Made by a program: the position numbers and the translations under genes. A stretch of 64,000 nt of DNA from Deltaproteobacteria bacterium (lineage in GTDB: Bacteria; Desulfobacterota; BSN033; UBA1163). The notes beneath the pieces are model-generated. The model was not told the DNA's origin, did no database searches, and worked only from the letters and a program-made list of their open reading frames with translations. The stretch is from contig VGRY01000009.1 in the NCBI GenBank assembly GCA_016875195.1, forward strand, positions 1-64,000, in the 5' to 3' direction. Below, one piece after another: positions 16,777 through 25,902 of this stretch (position 1 is the first letter of the stretch; every line of letters starts with the position of its first letter).

Positions 16777-17565
16777 TTACAAAAAAAGCAATGCCGGAAT
16801 CGTGATCATCATTCCGGCAGCCATGATCAGCCCCCAGTCAATCAGCGCTGAATGGAACAGATCCTGCACTCCCACCGGTAGCGTCTTTAGCTCGTCCGCA
16901 GTGATAAGAATTCGGGTAAAGATGTAATCATTCCAGGCCAGGATGAATGTGAAGATGGACGTGGCAATGATTCCTGGCAAAGCCAGAGGCAAGACGATAT
17001 AGATCACTGCACGGACGCGCCCAGCGCCATCCACCAAAGCAGCCTCTTCCAATTGTACTGGAATTGTTTTAAAGAAGGCCCGCATCAGCCAGAGCGTGAA
17101 GGGGAGGCAGAACGACGTGAAAGCCAGTACCAGAGCAAAGTGGGTATTCTCAATCCCCATCTTCTTTACCAGAATGAAAAAGGGGATGACGACCATGATG
17201 GGGGCGAACATATAAGTGCATAGAATGAGTCCGGCGATCTTTTCCCTTCCCCTGTATTGATAGCGGGTGAGGCTGTAAGCTCCGGCAGCGCTGACCACCA
17301 TGGTCAGCAGGACAGCCAGACCAGAGACCTTCACGCTGTTCCAGAAGTAAGCCAAGAAGTTGGTGGCGGTGAAGAGACGGTGGAAGTTTTCCCCAGTTGG
17401 GTGATGGGGGATGAATGTAGGAGGCTGAGCGAAGACCTCCACAGGGGGCTTAAACGAGGTTGAAACCATCCAGAAGAAGGGAAAGGCTGCCTGGATGACC
17501 AGCAGTGCTGCCCCAATGTAAAGAAGACCACGGTTCGAGAGACGTTGGAACCGCCAGCGATTCAT
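16777..17565 (-). CDS. Carbohydrate ABC transporter permease (MalG type), tail lost by frameshift
   Basis: A 262-residue inner-membrane permease with six helices and the EAA loop around QLEEAALVDGAGRVRAVIYI. The frame stops at TTG-TAA directly after a run of seven T (A7 at 16781-16787 on the plus strand). One more base there would continue the frame through a normal MalG tail (QRYLIRGWGAGAVKG) to a stop at 16724. So the gene is either truly shifted or the run was misread. Its start overlaps the MalF-type gene by four bases. The missing tail is only about 18 residues. Confidence 0.85.
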   Translation of the reverse strand: MNRWRFQRLSNRGLLYIGAALLVIQAAFPFFWMVSTSFKPPVEVFAQPPTFIPHHPTGENFHRLFTATNFLAYFWNSVKVSGLAVLLTMVVSAAGAYSLTRYQYRGREKIAGLILCTYMFAPIMVVIPFFILVKKMGIENTHFALVLAFTSFCLPFTLWLMRAFFKTIPVQLEEAALVDGAGRVRAVIYIVLPLALPGIIATSIFTFILAWNDYIFTRILITADELKTLPVGVQDLFHSALIDWGLIMAAGMMITIPALLFL

Positions 17566-18503
17566 CCGATGTCTGCCTCCTCCCGGAATAGTCTGAAGTA
17601 GAAGACCGTGCAGACGATGAGGATGGCAAACATGATCACAGCCAGGGCTGCCCCGAGCCCTGCCTGGTAGTATGTCAATGTTCGCATATAAGCATAGACC
17701 GGCAGCGTCCGGATGAAGCGTCCAGCCCCTGCTCCCTCACCCATCAGCCAGACCGTGTCGAATTTGGTGAACATCCAGATGGACCGGAGAAGGATCACAA
17801 CGAACAGGATGCCCCGAATCTGCGGCAGGGTAATGTGAATGAAGCGGCTGATGGCAGAAGCTCCATCCACCTTTGCCGCTTCATAGAGTTCAGGGGGAAT
17901 GGTCTGGAGCCGGGCCAGGATACTCAGGAGGACAAAAGGGAAGAATTGCCAGATGCTCATCACGATGACCGAAAGCATGATGTGGTCGGCCCCCAGCCAA
18001 CTGATCGGATCCCTGACGATCCCAAAAGCAAACAGCCAATAGTTGACGACCCCATAAGTGTCGTTGAGCAGCCACTTCCATAGAATCACTGCCACGATCG
18101 TTGGAATCATATAGGGAAAGAGGACGATTGCGCGGACCAAACCCCGTCCCACGAACGTTTCGTTTAGAATGAGTGCAGCAACTACCCCTAAGATCACCTG
18201 GAAGAGGATCGTCCATGCAGAGTAGACTACTCCAAGCCAGAGGCTCGACCAGAACTCTGCATCTGTCCATAGGTATAAATAGTTCTCCAGGCCGATAAAG
18301 CGTTCCTGTGGAAAGAAGGAGTGTTTCTCCAGAAGGCTAAGCCAGATGGAGTAGGCAACCGGGTAGAGGGTAAGGGCCAGGATGAGAAAAAGGGCGGGAG
18401 AAATGGTCAGGTATCCCATCCATTGCTCACGCTGCCTTGATTTACCTGGAGGTTGTATTGAGATGTCAGCCTGATAATTTTTCATAATGATCAGGCCGGG
18501 CAC
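17562..18503 (-). CDS. Sugar-type ABC transporter permease (MalF type)
   Basis: Inner-membrane permease with six to seven helices and the EAA loop at ELYEAAKVDGASAISRFIHI, near residue 215. It pairs with the MalG-type permease, whose start it overlaps by four bases. The frame opens with a GTG at 18503; a later ATG at 18485 is equally possible, because a long hairpin spans 18492-18545 and would enclose the first start. The binding protein is encoded upstream. No ATPase gene is present in the operon, so a shared MsmX-like ATPase encoded elsewhere is likely. Confidence 0.9.
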   Translation of the reverse strand: MPGLIIMKNYQADISIQPPGKSRQREQWMGYLTISPALFLILALTLYPVAYSIWLSLLEKHSFFPQERFIGLENYLYLWTDAEFWSSLWLGVVYSAWTILFQVILGVVAALILNETFVGRGLVRAIVLFPYMIPTIVAVILWKWLLNDTYGVVNYWLFAFGIVRDPISWLGADHIMLSVIVMSIWQFFPFVLLSILARLQTIPPELYEAAKVDGASAISRFIHITLPQIRGILFVVILLRSIWMFTKFDTVWLMGEGAGAGRFIRTLPVYAYMRTLTYYQAGLGAALAVIMFAILIVCTVFYFRLFREEADIG

Positions 18504-18545
18504 ACACTCGCTTTGTAAATCCGATTCGAATATGTACCCGGCCTG
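18492..18545 (-). promoter_or_regulatory. Intercistronic hairpin between binding-protein and permease genes
   Basis: CAGGCCGGG (18492-18500) pairs with CCCGGCCTG (18537-18545). Such hairpins often protect the binding-protein message and lower permease expression. There is no T-run after it. Confidence 0.5.
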
Positions 18546-18566
18546 TAGCCTATCAAAACTTCTTCA

Positions 18567-19907
18567 TTACCACCGCTTATGACCAAGCTTTGTTATCAGC
18601 TCTTCGGCTCGTGCCTGCGCTTTGGCAGCTGCCTGTGCGGATGGCATTCCCCGAACAGCATCGGTCACCATGTCCGGAACAATACCAGACCCAAGAATCT
18701 CGAGACCGAAGGGGAGCTTCAGATCATCCCACTCTACGATCAACGTTGGTTTGGCCTGACCCGTGTCAAAGTAGCGGTACTGCATGTCTTGCCATTCTTT
18801 CCATCTTCGGACCATATCATTAGCCTGGTAGGCCGGGTTGTTTCTTACAGATTTGAGAGTCGGCAGGAGGTGAATCGGCACGGTGTGGAGGTACTTGATA
18901 TAATTCTCCTCCTTGAAGAAAAACTTAAGGAACGTCGCTGCCTCTTCAGGGTACTTTGCATTTTTAAAGATCATCCAGGGTTCGGCATCGATCTGTGCGG
19001 CTGTATCCTTACCGGATGGGCCATGGGGTTTTAGCAGTACTCCAAAGTGATCGGTGTTAGCCATCTCCTTGGGAGTGTATCTTTCAATGTAGCCTGCGCC
19101 CCGACCATAACCCTGATAGAGGATGGCGGCCTTGCCAGTTGCGAGGTTGGCGAAGGTGTCCAGATACCCATGTCCCAACCATCCGGGTGGCAGGACGGTG
19201 GCAGTCAGTTTTTTGTAGAAGTTGAGGACTTCGATGACCTCTTTCGAGGTAAAGGTGGGTCGGCCTGTCTTAAGGTCGAAGAGTCGTCCGCCATTGGCCT
19301 TGGTCAATTCTCCGACTGCAATATTGATGAAAAGGCCCACGCCGGGGAGGGACAGGCCATAACGGGTAACCCTGCCGTCCTTGTCCTTCTCCATTAACGC
19401 CTCGGCCACTTTAATGAAGTCATCCCATGTCTCAGGCGGTTTCAACCCCTTTGCTTTAAAGATGTCCTTCCGGTAGATCAGAAGCGAGGTAGCTGCCGAA
19501 TGGGGGATTCCATAATACTTCCCATCGTGGAAGCATTGCCTTCGCACAGCTTCCCAGATGTTGTCCCGGCCGATAGAAGCCGCGATATCCTCTTGATCCC
19601 GTAAGAGGCCTTTTGCATAAAAAGATGCGCAGGTCACAGCCTGACCATGGGAGGCATCAGGCGGAGAACCTGCTGCGAGAGCGGCTGTCAGCTTTGCCTC
19701 CAGATCACCCCAGGCCAGAGCTTCCTGTTTTACGGTGATGTCCGGATGTAGTTTTTCAAAATCGTCGATGATCTGCTGGAATGCTTTCACGGACTGGGGC
19801 TCTGTCTCCGTATGCCAGATCCGGACCACCTTCTTCTCAGCACTCCATGCAAACGATGTTAATCCCAGGACCAATACCAAACATAGAATAAAAAATCGCG
19901 GTCTCAT
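18567..19907 (-). CDS. Extracellular solute-binding protein family 1 (sugar ABC importer)
   Basis: A 446-residue periplasmic receptor with a signal peptide ending near FAWSAEK. The mature part begins VVRIWHTETEPQSVKAFQQI, has the family region LTAALAAGSPPDASHGQAV and, later, WMIFKNAKYPEEAATFLKFF, typical of MalE-like receptors. It is the first gene of the binding protein-MalF-MalG-SDR set, and 59 bases downstream of the flavin oxidoreductase gene. The ligand is probably a sugar, polyol or glycoside. The sequence does not tell which. Confidence 0.9.
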   Translation of the reverse strand: MRPRFFILCLVLVLGLTSFAWSAEKKVVRIWHTETEPQSVKAFQQIIDDFEKLHPDITVKQEALAWGDLEAKLTAALAAGSPPDASHGQAVTCASFYAKGLLRDQEDIAASIGRDNIWEAVRRQCFHDGKYYGIPHSAATSLLIYRKDIFKAKGLKPPETWDDFIKVAEALMEKDKDGRVTRYGLSLPGVGLFINIAVGELTKANGGRLFDLKTGRPTFTSKEVIEVLNFYKKLTATVLPPGWLGHGYLDTFANLATGKAAILYQGYGRGAGYIERYTPKEMANTDHFGVLLKPHGPSGKDTAAQIDAEPWMIFKNAKYPEEAATFLKFFFKEENYIKYLHTVPIHLLPTLKSVRNNPAYQANDMVRRWKEWQDMQYRYFDTGQAKPTLIVEWDDLKLPFGLEILGSGIVPDMVTDAVRGMPSAQAAAKAQARAEELITKLGHKRW

Positions 19908-19966
19908 AATTCCTCCTCCTCTTTAAAAAGAATAGATAGAAAATAGAATGTCTCGTTGAACCTCCG

Positions 19967-21889
19967 CTAAATTTTTAAGGCAACCTCTTCTGCCTCAAGC
20001 ACTGCTTCCATCACCTCCCTCGGTTTTGAGGCGTCACCCACGATGTAAACCTCCTGAACTTTCGATTTAATGGATTCGACCAGCTCATTATTGGATATGG
20101 ATCCCAGAGAGATCACCATGGAATCGAATCCTTCAAGCTTGCGGATGCCCTGCGGGTCCTCTACCCACAATCCATCCTTTTCAAAACGGGTCGCTTTGGT
20201 GTTGGTTAGGATCTGAACCTCCTTTTCCCTCAATCTTTTATTCAAAAAATACTGAAGATGAGCGACCAGATCGAGGGCAATCCCTTCTTGCATCTCAACC
20301 AATGTCACTTCTTTCCCGTCTTCGGAAAGACGATCCGCCACCTCCGATCCAATGCCTCCGCCGCCGACGACGAGGACTTTTTTCCCGAGGGCAATGGAAC
20401 CAGAAAGGGCATCCTCTACGGAGACCGTCTTTGATTCACGGATTCCATCTATCGGCGGGATTGAGGATCTGGCCCCCGTGGCCACGATGAGGACATCCGG
20501 TCTGCCTCTTTTCAATGAAGTCAGGGTAAACGATTTGCCCAGCATCATTTTGACCGGCAGCCGGTTTAGTTGGCGCTCCAGGTAGTCAATAAAATCTTTG
20601 AGAATCTGCTTGTGGGGTGGAATGGCAGCAAGGAGAAACCGACCTCCTAATGTCTCATTCTTTTCGTAGAGAGTCACCTGGTGACCCCGCTGTGAAGCGA
20701 TCTCGGCCGCCTTCATCCCTGCCGGACCTCCCCCGATGATCCAGATCTTTTTGGGGCGATCGGTCTTTTGAAGTTTAAAAATCCCTTCATGACCGGCCTC
20801 CGGGTTGACAGCACATTGGAGGGCACCCTTTCGAATGCTTAAGATACAGCGGTTGCATGAAATACAAGGGGTAATCTCATCGGTCCTGCCATGAAGGGCT
20901 TTGGCCGGGAGGTTCGGATCAGCGATCAATGCCCTTCCCATGGAGATGAGGTCAGCCTTTCCTTCTTCCAATATTTTATCGGCCAATGCAGGGGTTCGGA
21001 TTCTACCCACGGCGATAACAGGAATGGAAACCACAGATTTGACTCCCTGGGCGAGGGGAGCGAATATACCTTCCTCCGCATAATAGGGAGGATGATTTAA
21101 GTATCCGGATGCTGCTACGCAGGCTGAGATATGGAGGACATTCGCCCCATTTTTTTCCAGCGCCATGGCAATTTCTTTGGTGTCCTCCAGTTTCAGTCCG
21201 CCGTCTACATATTCATCCGCACTGAGACGGCAGGAGATTAAAAAATCAGGGCCCAACTGATTTCTTACGGCCCTCAATACTTCGAGGGGAGCCCGCATCC
21301 TCCGCTCAGGATCGCCTCCATATTCGTCCGTCCTATGGTTGGAGAAGGGAGACAGGAATTGATTGAGGAGGTATCCATGGGCCATATGGATTTCTACGCC
21401 GTCAGCGCCTGTCTCTTTCACTCTGCGTGCCGCCTCCCCAAAGGCAGCGACAATTTCTTGAATCTCTTCCGATGCGAGTTCATTAGGCATCTCCTTACGG
21501 ACAGGGCAGGGGATGGCCGAGGGAGCAACAATGGGAAAGCCTGTGAACGAGGCAGAGGTTTGACGGCCCGCATGATTGATCTGGATGACGATCTTTCCCC
21601 CTGCCTGATGAATCGCCTCCACTAATCTTTTAAAAGAAGCGATCTGTTGATCCCTGTCGATGAGTGCCATGTTGGGAAAGGCCCGCCCCTGTTTCAGAAC
21701 GCCGGTATGCTCAGAAGTGACATATCCCACTCCGCCTCTTACCCGCTCGACATAGTAGGCGATGTGCCGTTCATTGATAGAACCATCCTCATCTGCAAAA
21801 TGGGTGGCCATGGGTGGCATGACGATCCGATTCTTTAAATTTAAGTTACTCATTTGAAAGGGACTGAAAAGGTTTTTAAATTCGGTCAT
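19967..21889 (-). CDS. NADH:flavin oxidoreductase, 2,4-dienoyl-CoA reductase/enoate reductase type
   Basis: A 640-residue multidomain enzyme. Residues 1-340 form an old-yellow-enzyme TIM barrel (FSPFQMSNLNLKNRIVMPPM, HMAHGYLLNQFLSPFSNHR). A [4Fe-4S] group follows as CISCNRC, with later Cys in GALQCAVNP. Then come two dinucleotide folds, IWIIGGGPAGMKAAE for FAD and VLVVGGGGIGSEVADRL for NAD(P)H. Such enzymes reduce activated C=C bonds with electrons passed from FAD through the cluster to FMN. GGAG stands eight bases before the ATG at 21889; the ten upstream residues are not family-like. It is divergent from the GntR gene. Confidence 0.9.
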   Translation of the reverse strand: MTEFKNLFSPFQMSNLNLKNRIVMPPMATHFADEDGSINERHIAYYVERVRGGVGYVTSEHTGVLKQGRAFPNMALIDRDQQIASFKRLVEAIHQAGGKIVIQINHAGRQTSASFTGFPIVAPSAIPCPVRKEMPNELASEEIQEIVAAFGEAARRVKETGADGVEIHMAHGYLLNQFLSPFSNHRTDEYGGDPERRMRAPLEVLRAVRNQLGPDFLISCRLSADEYVDGGLKLEDTKEIAMALEKNGANVLHISACVAASGYLNHPPYYAEEGIFAPLAQGVKSVVSIPVIAVGRIRTPALADKILEEGKADLISMGRALIADPNLPAKALHGRTDEITPCISCNRCILSIRKGALQCAVNPEAGHEGIFKLQKTDRPKKIWIIGGGPAGMKAAEIASQRGHQVTLYEKNETLGGRFLLAAIPPHKQILKDFIDYLERQLNRLPVKMMLGKSFTLTSLKRGRPDVLIVATGARSSIPPIDGIRESKTVSVEDALSGSIALGKKVLVVGGGGIGSEVADRLSEDGKEVTLVEMQEGIALDLVAHLQYFLNKRLREKEVQILTNTKATRFEKDGLWVEDPQGIRKLEGFDSMVISLGSISNNELVESIKSKVQEVYIVGDASKPREVMEAVLEAEEVALKI

Positions 21890-21912
21890 GAGAGGGTCTC
21901 CAAAAAAAAGGG

Positions 21913-21941
21913 TTGACAAGATATTTGTAAAAGTGTATACA
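21913..21941 (+). promoter_or_regulatory. Sigma-70 promoter of the GntR-family gene
   Basis: TTGACA (21913-21918), 17 bases, TATACA (21936-21941). Transcription would start about 50 bases before the gene. Confidence 0.5.
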
Positions 21942-21950
21942 AAATTGTAT
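21937..21950. promoter_or_regulatory. Palindromic operator in the GntR/flavin oxidoreductase divergent region
   Basis: ATACAA-AA-TTGTAT is a perfect inverted repeat overlapping the -10 box of the GntR gene. It resembles FadR/FCD-type operators, which are short A+T-rich palindromes with GTAT/ATAC halves. It would suit control of both divergent transcripts. Confidence 0.5.
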
Positions 21951-21996
21951 TAAAACTTAGTGCGCCTTAAATATTAGATAAATAACTAATCATCAG

Positions 21997-22677
21997 ATGT
22001 CAAGCATTAATTCCCTGAGAATTGTTAAAGAACTCGAGAGCGATATCCTGTCGGGCCACATCAAACCCAGAGAGCGCTTGATTGAGATGGATCTGATCTC
22101 CCGGTTTGGGGTGAGCCGGACAGTGATCCGCGAGGTCCTGAAAAGTCTCGAGTCGAAAGGGATTGTAAAAGCCACCCCCTACCGCGGCGTGATGGTGGCG
22201 GATCTGACCATGGAGGAGATCGATGAGATCTATTTCCTACGGATCGAACTTGAAAAAATCGCTGCCCGCCTTGTGCTCAAACATATCACAGGAAAAGAGG
22301 TCAATCATTTAAAGATCTTGTTGAAGGAGGTGGAGAGACATCTTCGGAAGCAAACCCCGCAGATGATTGAAGCCGATTCCGAATTCCACCGGATGATCTT
22401 TAAGGCCTGCCACAATAGGTACCTTTATGAGGTGATCGATTACCTTCGCACCAGAGCCCATATCGTGCGATATAACGCCTGGTCAATCCCCCATCGAATC
22501 GAGCAGTCGATCCTGGAGCATCGCCAGATGATGAAATCGATTGAAAATAGGGATCTATCCCAGTTGGAAAGACTCGTTGTCAAACATCTAACTTTTTCTA
22601 AGCATAGTTATATGTCCCAATTGAAAGGGGGTGGTTTGAGGGAGAAAGCGACACTCAGTTTTCCAAAAACAATTTGA
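21997..22677 (+). CDS. GntR-family regulator, FadR/FCD subfamily
   Basis: A 226-residue regulator. The winged helix spans about residues 5-70 (LIEMDLISRFGVSRTVIREV then LKSLESKGIV). The all-helical FCD effector domain follows; its metal ligands are visible as Asp and His in EADSEFHRMIFKACHN, His in LEHRQMMKSIENRD and His in VVKHLTFSKH. FCD proteins sense organic acids such as lactate, gluconate or fatty acyl-CoA. It has no clear ribosome site. It precedes the TRAP operon and faces the flavin oxidoreductase operon, so it may control both. Confidence 0.9.
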   Translation: MSSINSLRIVKELESDILSGHIKPRERLIEMDLISRFGVSRTVIREVLKSLESKGIVKATPYRGVMVADLTMEEIDEIYFLRIELEKIAARLVLKHITGKEVNHLKILLKEVERHLRKQTPQMIEADSEFHRMIFKACHNRYLYEVIDYLRTRAHIVRYNAWSIPHRIEQSILEHRQMMKSIENRDLSQLERLVVKHLTFSKHSYMSQLKGGGLREKATLSFPKTI

Positions 22678-22739
22678 TGGAAGATTGAGGCAGAAGAACC
22701 TAACGAGCTTCGCACATCGACTCAAAGGAGGGTTTCGTT

Positions 22740-23750
22740 ATGAAGAAGAGGAATAGAAGCGCTATTTTTATTGGTTCAATCATCACCTTAATCGTTCTGG
22801 TCTTTTCGATGAATCTTCATGCTGCCGAATACAAGATTCGGGTAGCAAACCCCGTAGCCTCGGATCACTCCTGGGGTAGGGCAGCCGTTGTTTTTAAAGA
22901 GGAACTGGAAAAGGCATCTGGCGGGAAGATTGCCGTAGACGTTCATCATGCAGGCGCCCTGGGAAAGGTTCGAGAGGCGATGGAGATGGTCAGGATGGGG
23001 ACCCTGGAAGCCTCTCTCGGTGGAGTGGCCCATATTCAACGGAACGTTTCCGAGCTCGGGATTACGGTATTGCCTTTTCTCTGGAAGGACCTGGCCAGGC
23101 TCTTCCAGGTTCTTGATGGTCCCCTCGGAAAGGAACTCGATAAGCGATTGCTGTCGGCTAACTTTTATAACCTTGGGTATTTTGATAATGGATTCCGCCA
23201 TGTCAGCAACAGCCGGAAGCCGATCATGGCAGTGGAGGACATGAAGGGGCTCAAGATCAGAACCCTTCCCACTCCCGTTCATATTGCTTACTTTAAGGCC
23301 ATCGGCGCAGCTCCCACCCCTCTTGACTGGACAGAACTGTTTGAAGCCTTGAGAACAGGAGTGGTCGATTCCCAGGAAAACCCGCCCTCCATGACTTACA
23401 CGGCTAAGTTTTATGAGGTTCAGAAGTTCTACTCCCTGACGGCTCATGTCAATGAGGTGGGCGCCTTTGTGATGAGCAAGACCTTTTATGAGAAGTTGCC
23501 CAAAGACCTCCAGTCTGCGGTGAATGCAGCCGCACGAAAGGCTACGGTTTGGCAGAGAGTTGAGAATGATAAGGACAACCAGAAGTATCTGAAGGAACTC
23601 GAAAAGGCGGGAATGAAAGTCAATGCGATCCCTGAGGCTGAGCTCAATAAGTTCAGGAAGATCGCCCTTGATGTCTATCCGGATGCAGTCAAAGAGTTTG
23701 GCAAAGACGGAAAAGAACTGACCGACCGTTTTGTTGCTGCCAATAAATAA
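22740..23750 (+). CDS. dctP: TRAP transporter substrate-binding protein DctP
   Basis: A 336-residue periplasmic receptor. The signal peptide ends near MNLHAAEYK. The family hallmarks are KIRVANPVASDHSWGRAAVV, the carboxylate-binding Arg in MKGLKIRTLPTPVHIAYFKA and the GVVDSQENPPSMTYTAKFYE region near residue 215. TRAP receptors bind organic acids. It is followed by a hairpin and a 280-base repeat before dctQ, an arrangement that would allow more receptor than permease to be made. Confidence 0.93.
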   Translation: MKKRNRSAIFIGSIITLIVLVFSMNLHAAEYKIRVANPVASDHSWGRAAVVFKEELEKASGGKIAVDVHHAGALGKVREAMEMVRMGTLEASLGGVAHIQRNVSELGITVLPFLWKDLARLFQVLDGPLGKELDKRLLSANFYNLGYFDNGFRHVSNSRKPIMAVEDMKGLKIRTLPTPVHIAYFKAIGAAPTPLDWTELFEALRTGVVDSQENPPSMTYTAKFYEVQKFYSLTAHVNEVGAFVMSKTFYEKLPKDLQSAVNAAARKATVWQRVENDKDNQKYLKELEKAGMKVNAIPEAELNKFRKIALDVYPDAVKEFGKDGKELTDRFVAANK

Positions 23751-23766
23751 GTGATTCGCACGACTT

Positions 23767-23797
23767 GGGTAGGTTCCCCGGAGAAGGGAGCCTACCC
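23767..23797 (+). terminator. Hairpin after dctP, partial terminator
   Basis: GGGTAGGTTCCC pairs with GGGAGCCTACCC across CGGAGAA, with a T-rich tail (TTTCTCATTT). It sits 16 bases after the dctP stop and inside the transporter operon, so it is more likely an attenuator or stabiliser than a full stop. Confidence 0.55.
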
Positions 23798-23809
23798 TTT
23801 CTCATTTCG

Positions 23810-24015
23810 AGGTTGTGTCATAATTCGTTCATGGTTCGAGAGCCTCACCACGAACGAGTTGTGGGATGTTAAAAATCAATCACTTAGCCGTTCGTCTCAG
23901 TCGCAAGTCGAGGCGACCTGAGACCTTCGACTCACCGTTCGCCCTGGGGCTCTCGAAGGGGGAACGGCTTGCTCAGGACAGGCTTGTCGAAGGGGAAATG
24001 GCTAAGTACGACACA
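23810..24015. repeat. Nested palindromic repeat (CGTTCGTGGTGAGGCTCTCGAA family)
   Basis: Several complementary words occur: CGTTCATGG and CACGAACG, CACTTAGCCGTTCG and, at the far end, AATGGCTAAGT, plus CTCTCGAAGGGG and CTTGTCGAAGGGG. The element separates dctP and dctQ. No gene is present in it. Words of this type recur in intergenic regions of many environmental proteobacterial genomes. Confidence 0.6.
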
Positions 24016-24034
24016 GCCCATTTAGGGAGGAAGG

Positions 24035-24541
24035 ATGTTCTATCGCATCCTGAACAAATCTATTCGAGTTTTGACCATTCTTTTCCTGTCTGTCATAACG
24101 GTCATCGTACCGGTTGAGGTCTTTCTCCGGTACCTTTTCGGTAAATCTCTTTATATTACCGAAGAATTTTCACGGTACCTCATGGTCTGGGTCGTTTTCC
24201 TGGCTTCCAGCTTGGCGTTGCGAGAGGATTCACACATCAGCATTGGGATTTTGGTCAATCGGTTTTATGGACGAACGCGGGCGTGGATCAATCTCATTGC
24301 GCAGGCGCTTCTCGTCACCTTCCTTGTTTTTCTGATTATCGAGGGTATCATCGCCCTTCATTTCCAGATGGATCAGATCATTCCTTCGTTAGGATTACCG
24401 ATTTTCTGGTTTTACCTTGCCATTCCGGTGGGAAGTTTTTTCATGATTTTAAACCTCTTACCAAAGGTATGGGAAAGTCTTAAGGGGATTTTGGGTAGGC
24501 ATTCCTACTCAGCCCCCGGAGAGGAGAAAAGTCCTCTGTGA
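24035..24541 (+). CDS. dctQ: TRAP transporter small permease DctQ
   Basis: A 168-residue protein with four membrane helices. It has the family region VEVFLRYLFGKSLYITEEFS and RYLMVWVVFLASSLALREDS, followed by HISIGILVNRF. GGGAGG precedes the ATG. It overlaps dctM by four bases (GTGA). DctQ and DctM form the membrane part of the sodium-driven importer. The C-terminus carries a short acidic tail without known function. Confidence 0.92.
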   Translation: MFYRILNKSIRVLTILFLSVITVIVPVEVFLRYLFGKSLYITEEFSRYLMVWVVFLASSLALREDSHISIGILVNRFYGRTRAWINLIAQALLVTFLVFLIIEGIIALHFQMDQIIPSLGLPIFWFYLAIPVGSFFMILNLLPKVWESLKGILGRHSYSAPGEEKSPL

Positions 24542-25827
24542 TCTATTTATTTATTGCCTTCTTTGTGACCCTCCTTCTCGGAGTCCCGGTGGCCTTCTGC
24601 TTGGGCATTGGCGCCCTTGCTTTCCTTCTCATCACCGGGCGAGAATCGTTGTTGATCATTCCCACGCTGATGTTTTCAGGAATCGACTCCTTTCCTCTGA
24701 TGGCCATCCCTTTTTTCATCATGGCAGGAGACCTTGCGGAGCGAAGCGGCATTCTCCCTAATCTCGTGAACCTGGCCAAAGCCCTGGTTGGACATCTCCG
24801 GGCGGGCTTGGCCCATGTGAGCATTGTCACCGAGATGTTTTTGTCCGGCGTGACAGGAACCGCCGTTGGGGACGCTGCCGCCATTGGATCAATTTTTATA
24901 CCGAGCATGGTCAGGGAAGGATATGATCGGAAATTTTCTGCTGTTTTGACCGCCTCCGCGTCAATCATGGGCCCGCTGATTCCGCCGAGTGTCGGTATGC
25001 TCATCTATTCCTTCGTGCAAGGGGGGACGGTTTCCGTGGCTGCCCTTTTCTTAGCCGGGGTCGTTCCAGGAGTGCTGGTCGGTGTGGGGTTGATGGCTCT
25101 TTCCTATGTCCTGGCTAAGCGAAGAAACTATCCGATGAGTCATGAGAAGTTCAATCTCATGAATGTATTCAGGAGCCTCAAGGGGGCTCTGCTCGGTTTG
25201 ACGGTCATCATTATCATTCTCGGAGGGATTCTTACCGGAGTTTTTACACCCACCGAGGCAGGGGCAGCTGCGGTTGCCTATGTTTTGATCGTCGGAACGA
25301 TCTTTACCCGAAAGTTGAAATTTTCTAACATCATCCCATCGATCCTGAACACAGCCATCACCAGCTCGGTGATCTTCATTCTCATGGCCACAGCGAAAGT
25401 CTGCGCATGGCTCTTAACGAGCGCTCAGATTCCTCAGGTATGTGGAGAGTTTCTGAAATCGGTATCCACCAATCCCACCTTTTTTATCACATTGGTCATC
25501 CTCTTCTTGGTTTTTTTAGGTTTTTTCATCGAAGCCATCGCGATCATGATCATGTTCGTTCCGGTCTTGGCTCCGATCGCGGCCTCTTATGGGGTTGAGC
25601 CTCATCATTTTGGGCTGATTTTTGTGATGGCGATTCAAATCGCGCTCATCACGCCACCGGTTGCCCTCGCCCTTTTTGTGACGACTAAACTGGCGGGGAT
25701 AGGAATCGATGATGTATGGATCGAGATCATTCCCTTCTTAACTTTTTTGACGGCCCTTACTCTTTTAGTAGCGTATTGGCCGGGGATGACGATGTGGCTT
25801 CCGAGGCTATTTGGGTTTGTGAGGTAA
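24538..25827 (+). CDS. dctM: TRAP transporter large permease DctM
   Basis: A 429-residue protein with about twelve membrane segments and a GTG start overlapping dctQ. The DctM hallmarks are visible: FPLMAIPFFIMAGDLAERSG, SGVTGTAVGDAAAIGSIFIP, SASIMGPLIPPSVGMLIYSF and GVFTPTEAGAAAVAYVLIVG, and late ITPPVALALFVTTKLAGI. It transports the substrate released from DctP. A hairpin stands between it and the next gene, which is probably still cotranscribed. Confidence 0.93.
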   Translation: MIYLFIAFFVTLLLGVPVAFCLGIGALAFLLITGRESLLIIPTLMFSGIDSFPLMAIPFFIMAGDLAERSGILPNLVNLAKALVGHLRAGLAHVSIVTEMFLSGVTGTAVGDAAAIGSIFIPSMVREGYDRKFSAVLTASASIMGPLIPPSVGMLIYSFVQGGTVSVAALFLAGVVPGVLVGVGLMALSYVLAKRRNYPMSHEKFNLMNVFRSLKGALLGLTVIIIILGGILTGVFTPTEAGAAAVAYVLIVGTIFTRKLKFSNIIPSILNTAITSSVIFILMATAKVCAWLLTSAQIPQVCGEFLKSVSTNPTFFITLVILFLVFLGFFIEAIAIMIMFVPVLAPIAASYGVEPHHFGLIFVMAIQIALITPPVALALFVTTKLAGIGIDDVWIEIIPFLTFLTALTLLVAYWPGMTMWLPRLFGFVR

Positions 25828-25828
25828 G

Positions 25829-25861
25829 CCCTGTTAGAAAGTTTACGACTTTCTGACGGGG
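25829..25861 (+). promoter_or_regulatory. Intercistronic hairpin after dctM
   Basis: CCCTGTTAGAAAGT pairs with ACTTTCTGACGGGG across TTACG, a 14-pair stem with two wobble pairs. No T-run follows, so read-through into the isomerase gene is expected. Confidence 0.5.
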
Positions 25862-25902
25862 TAAAGAGAACAGTTCAGTTCATTTAAAAGGAGGTTGGTA
25901 AA

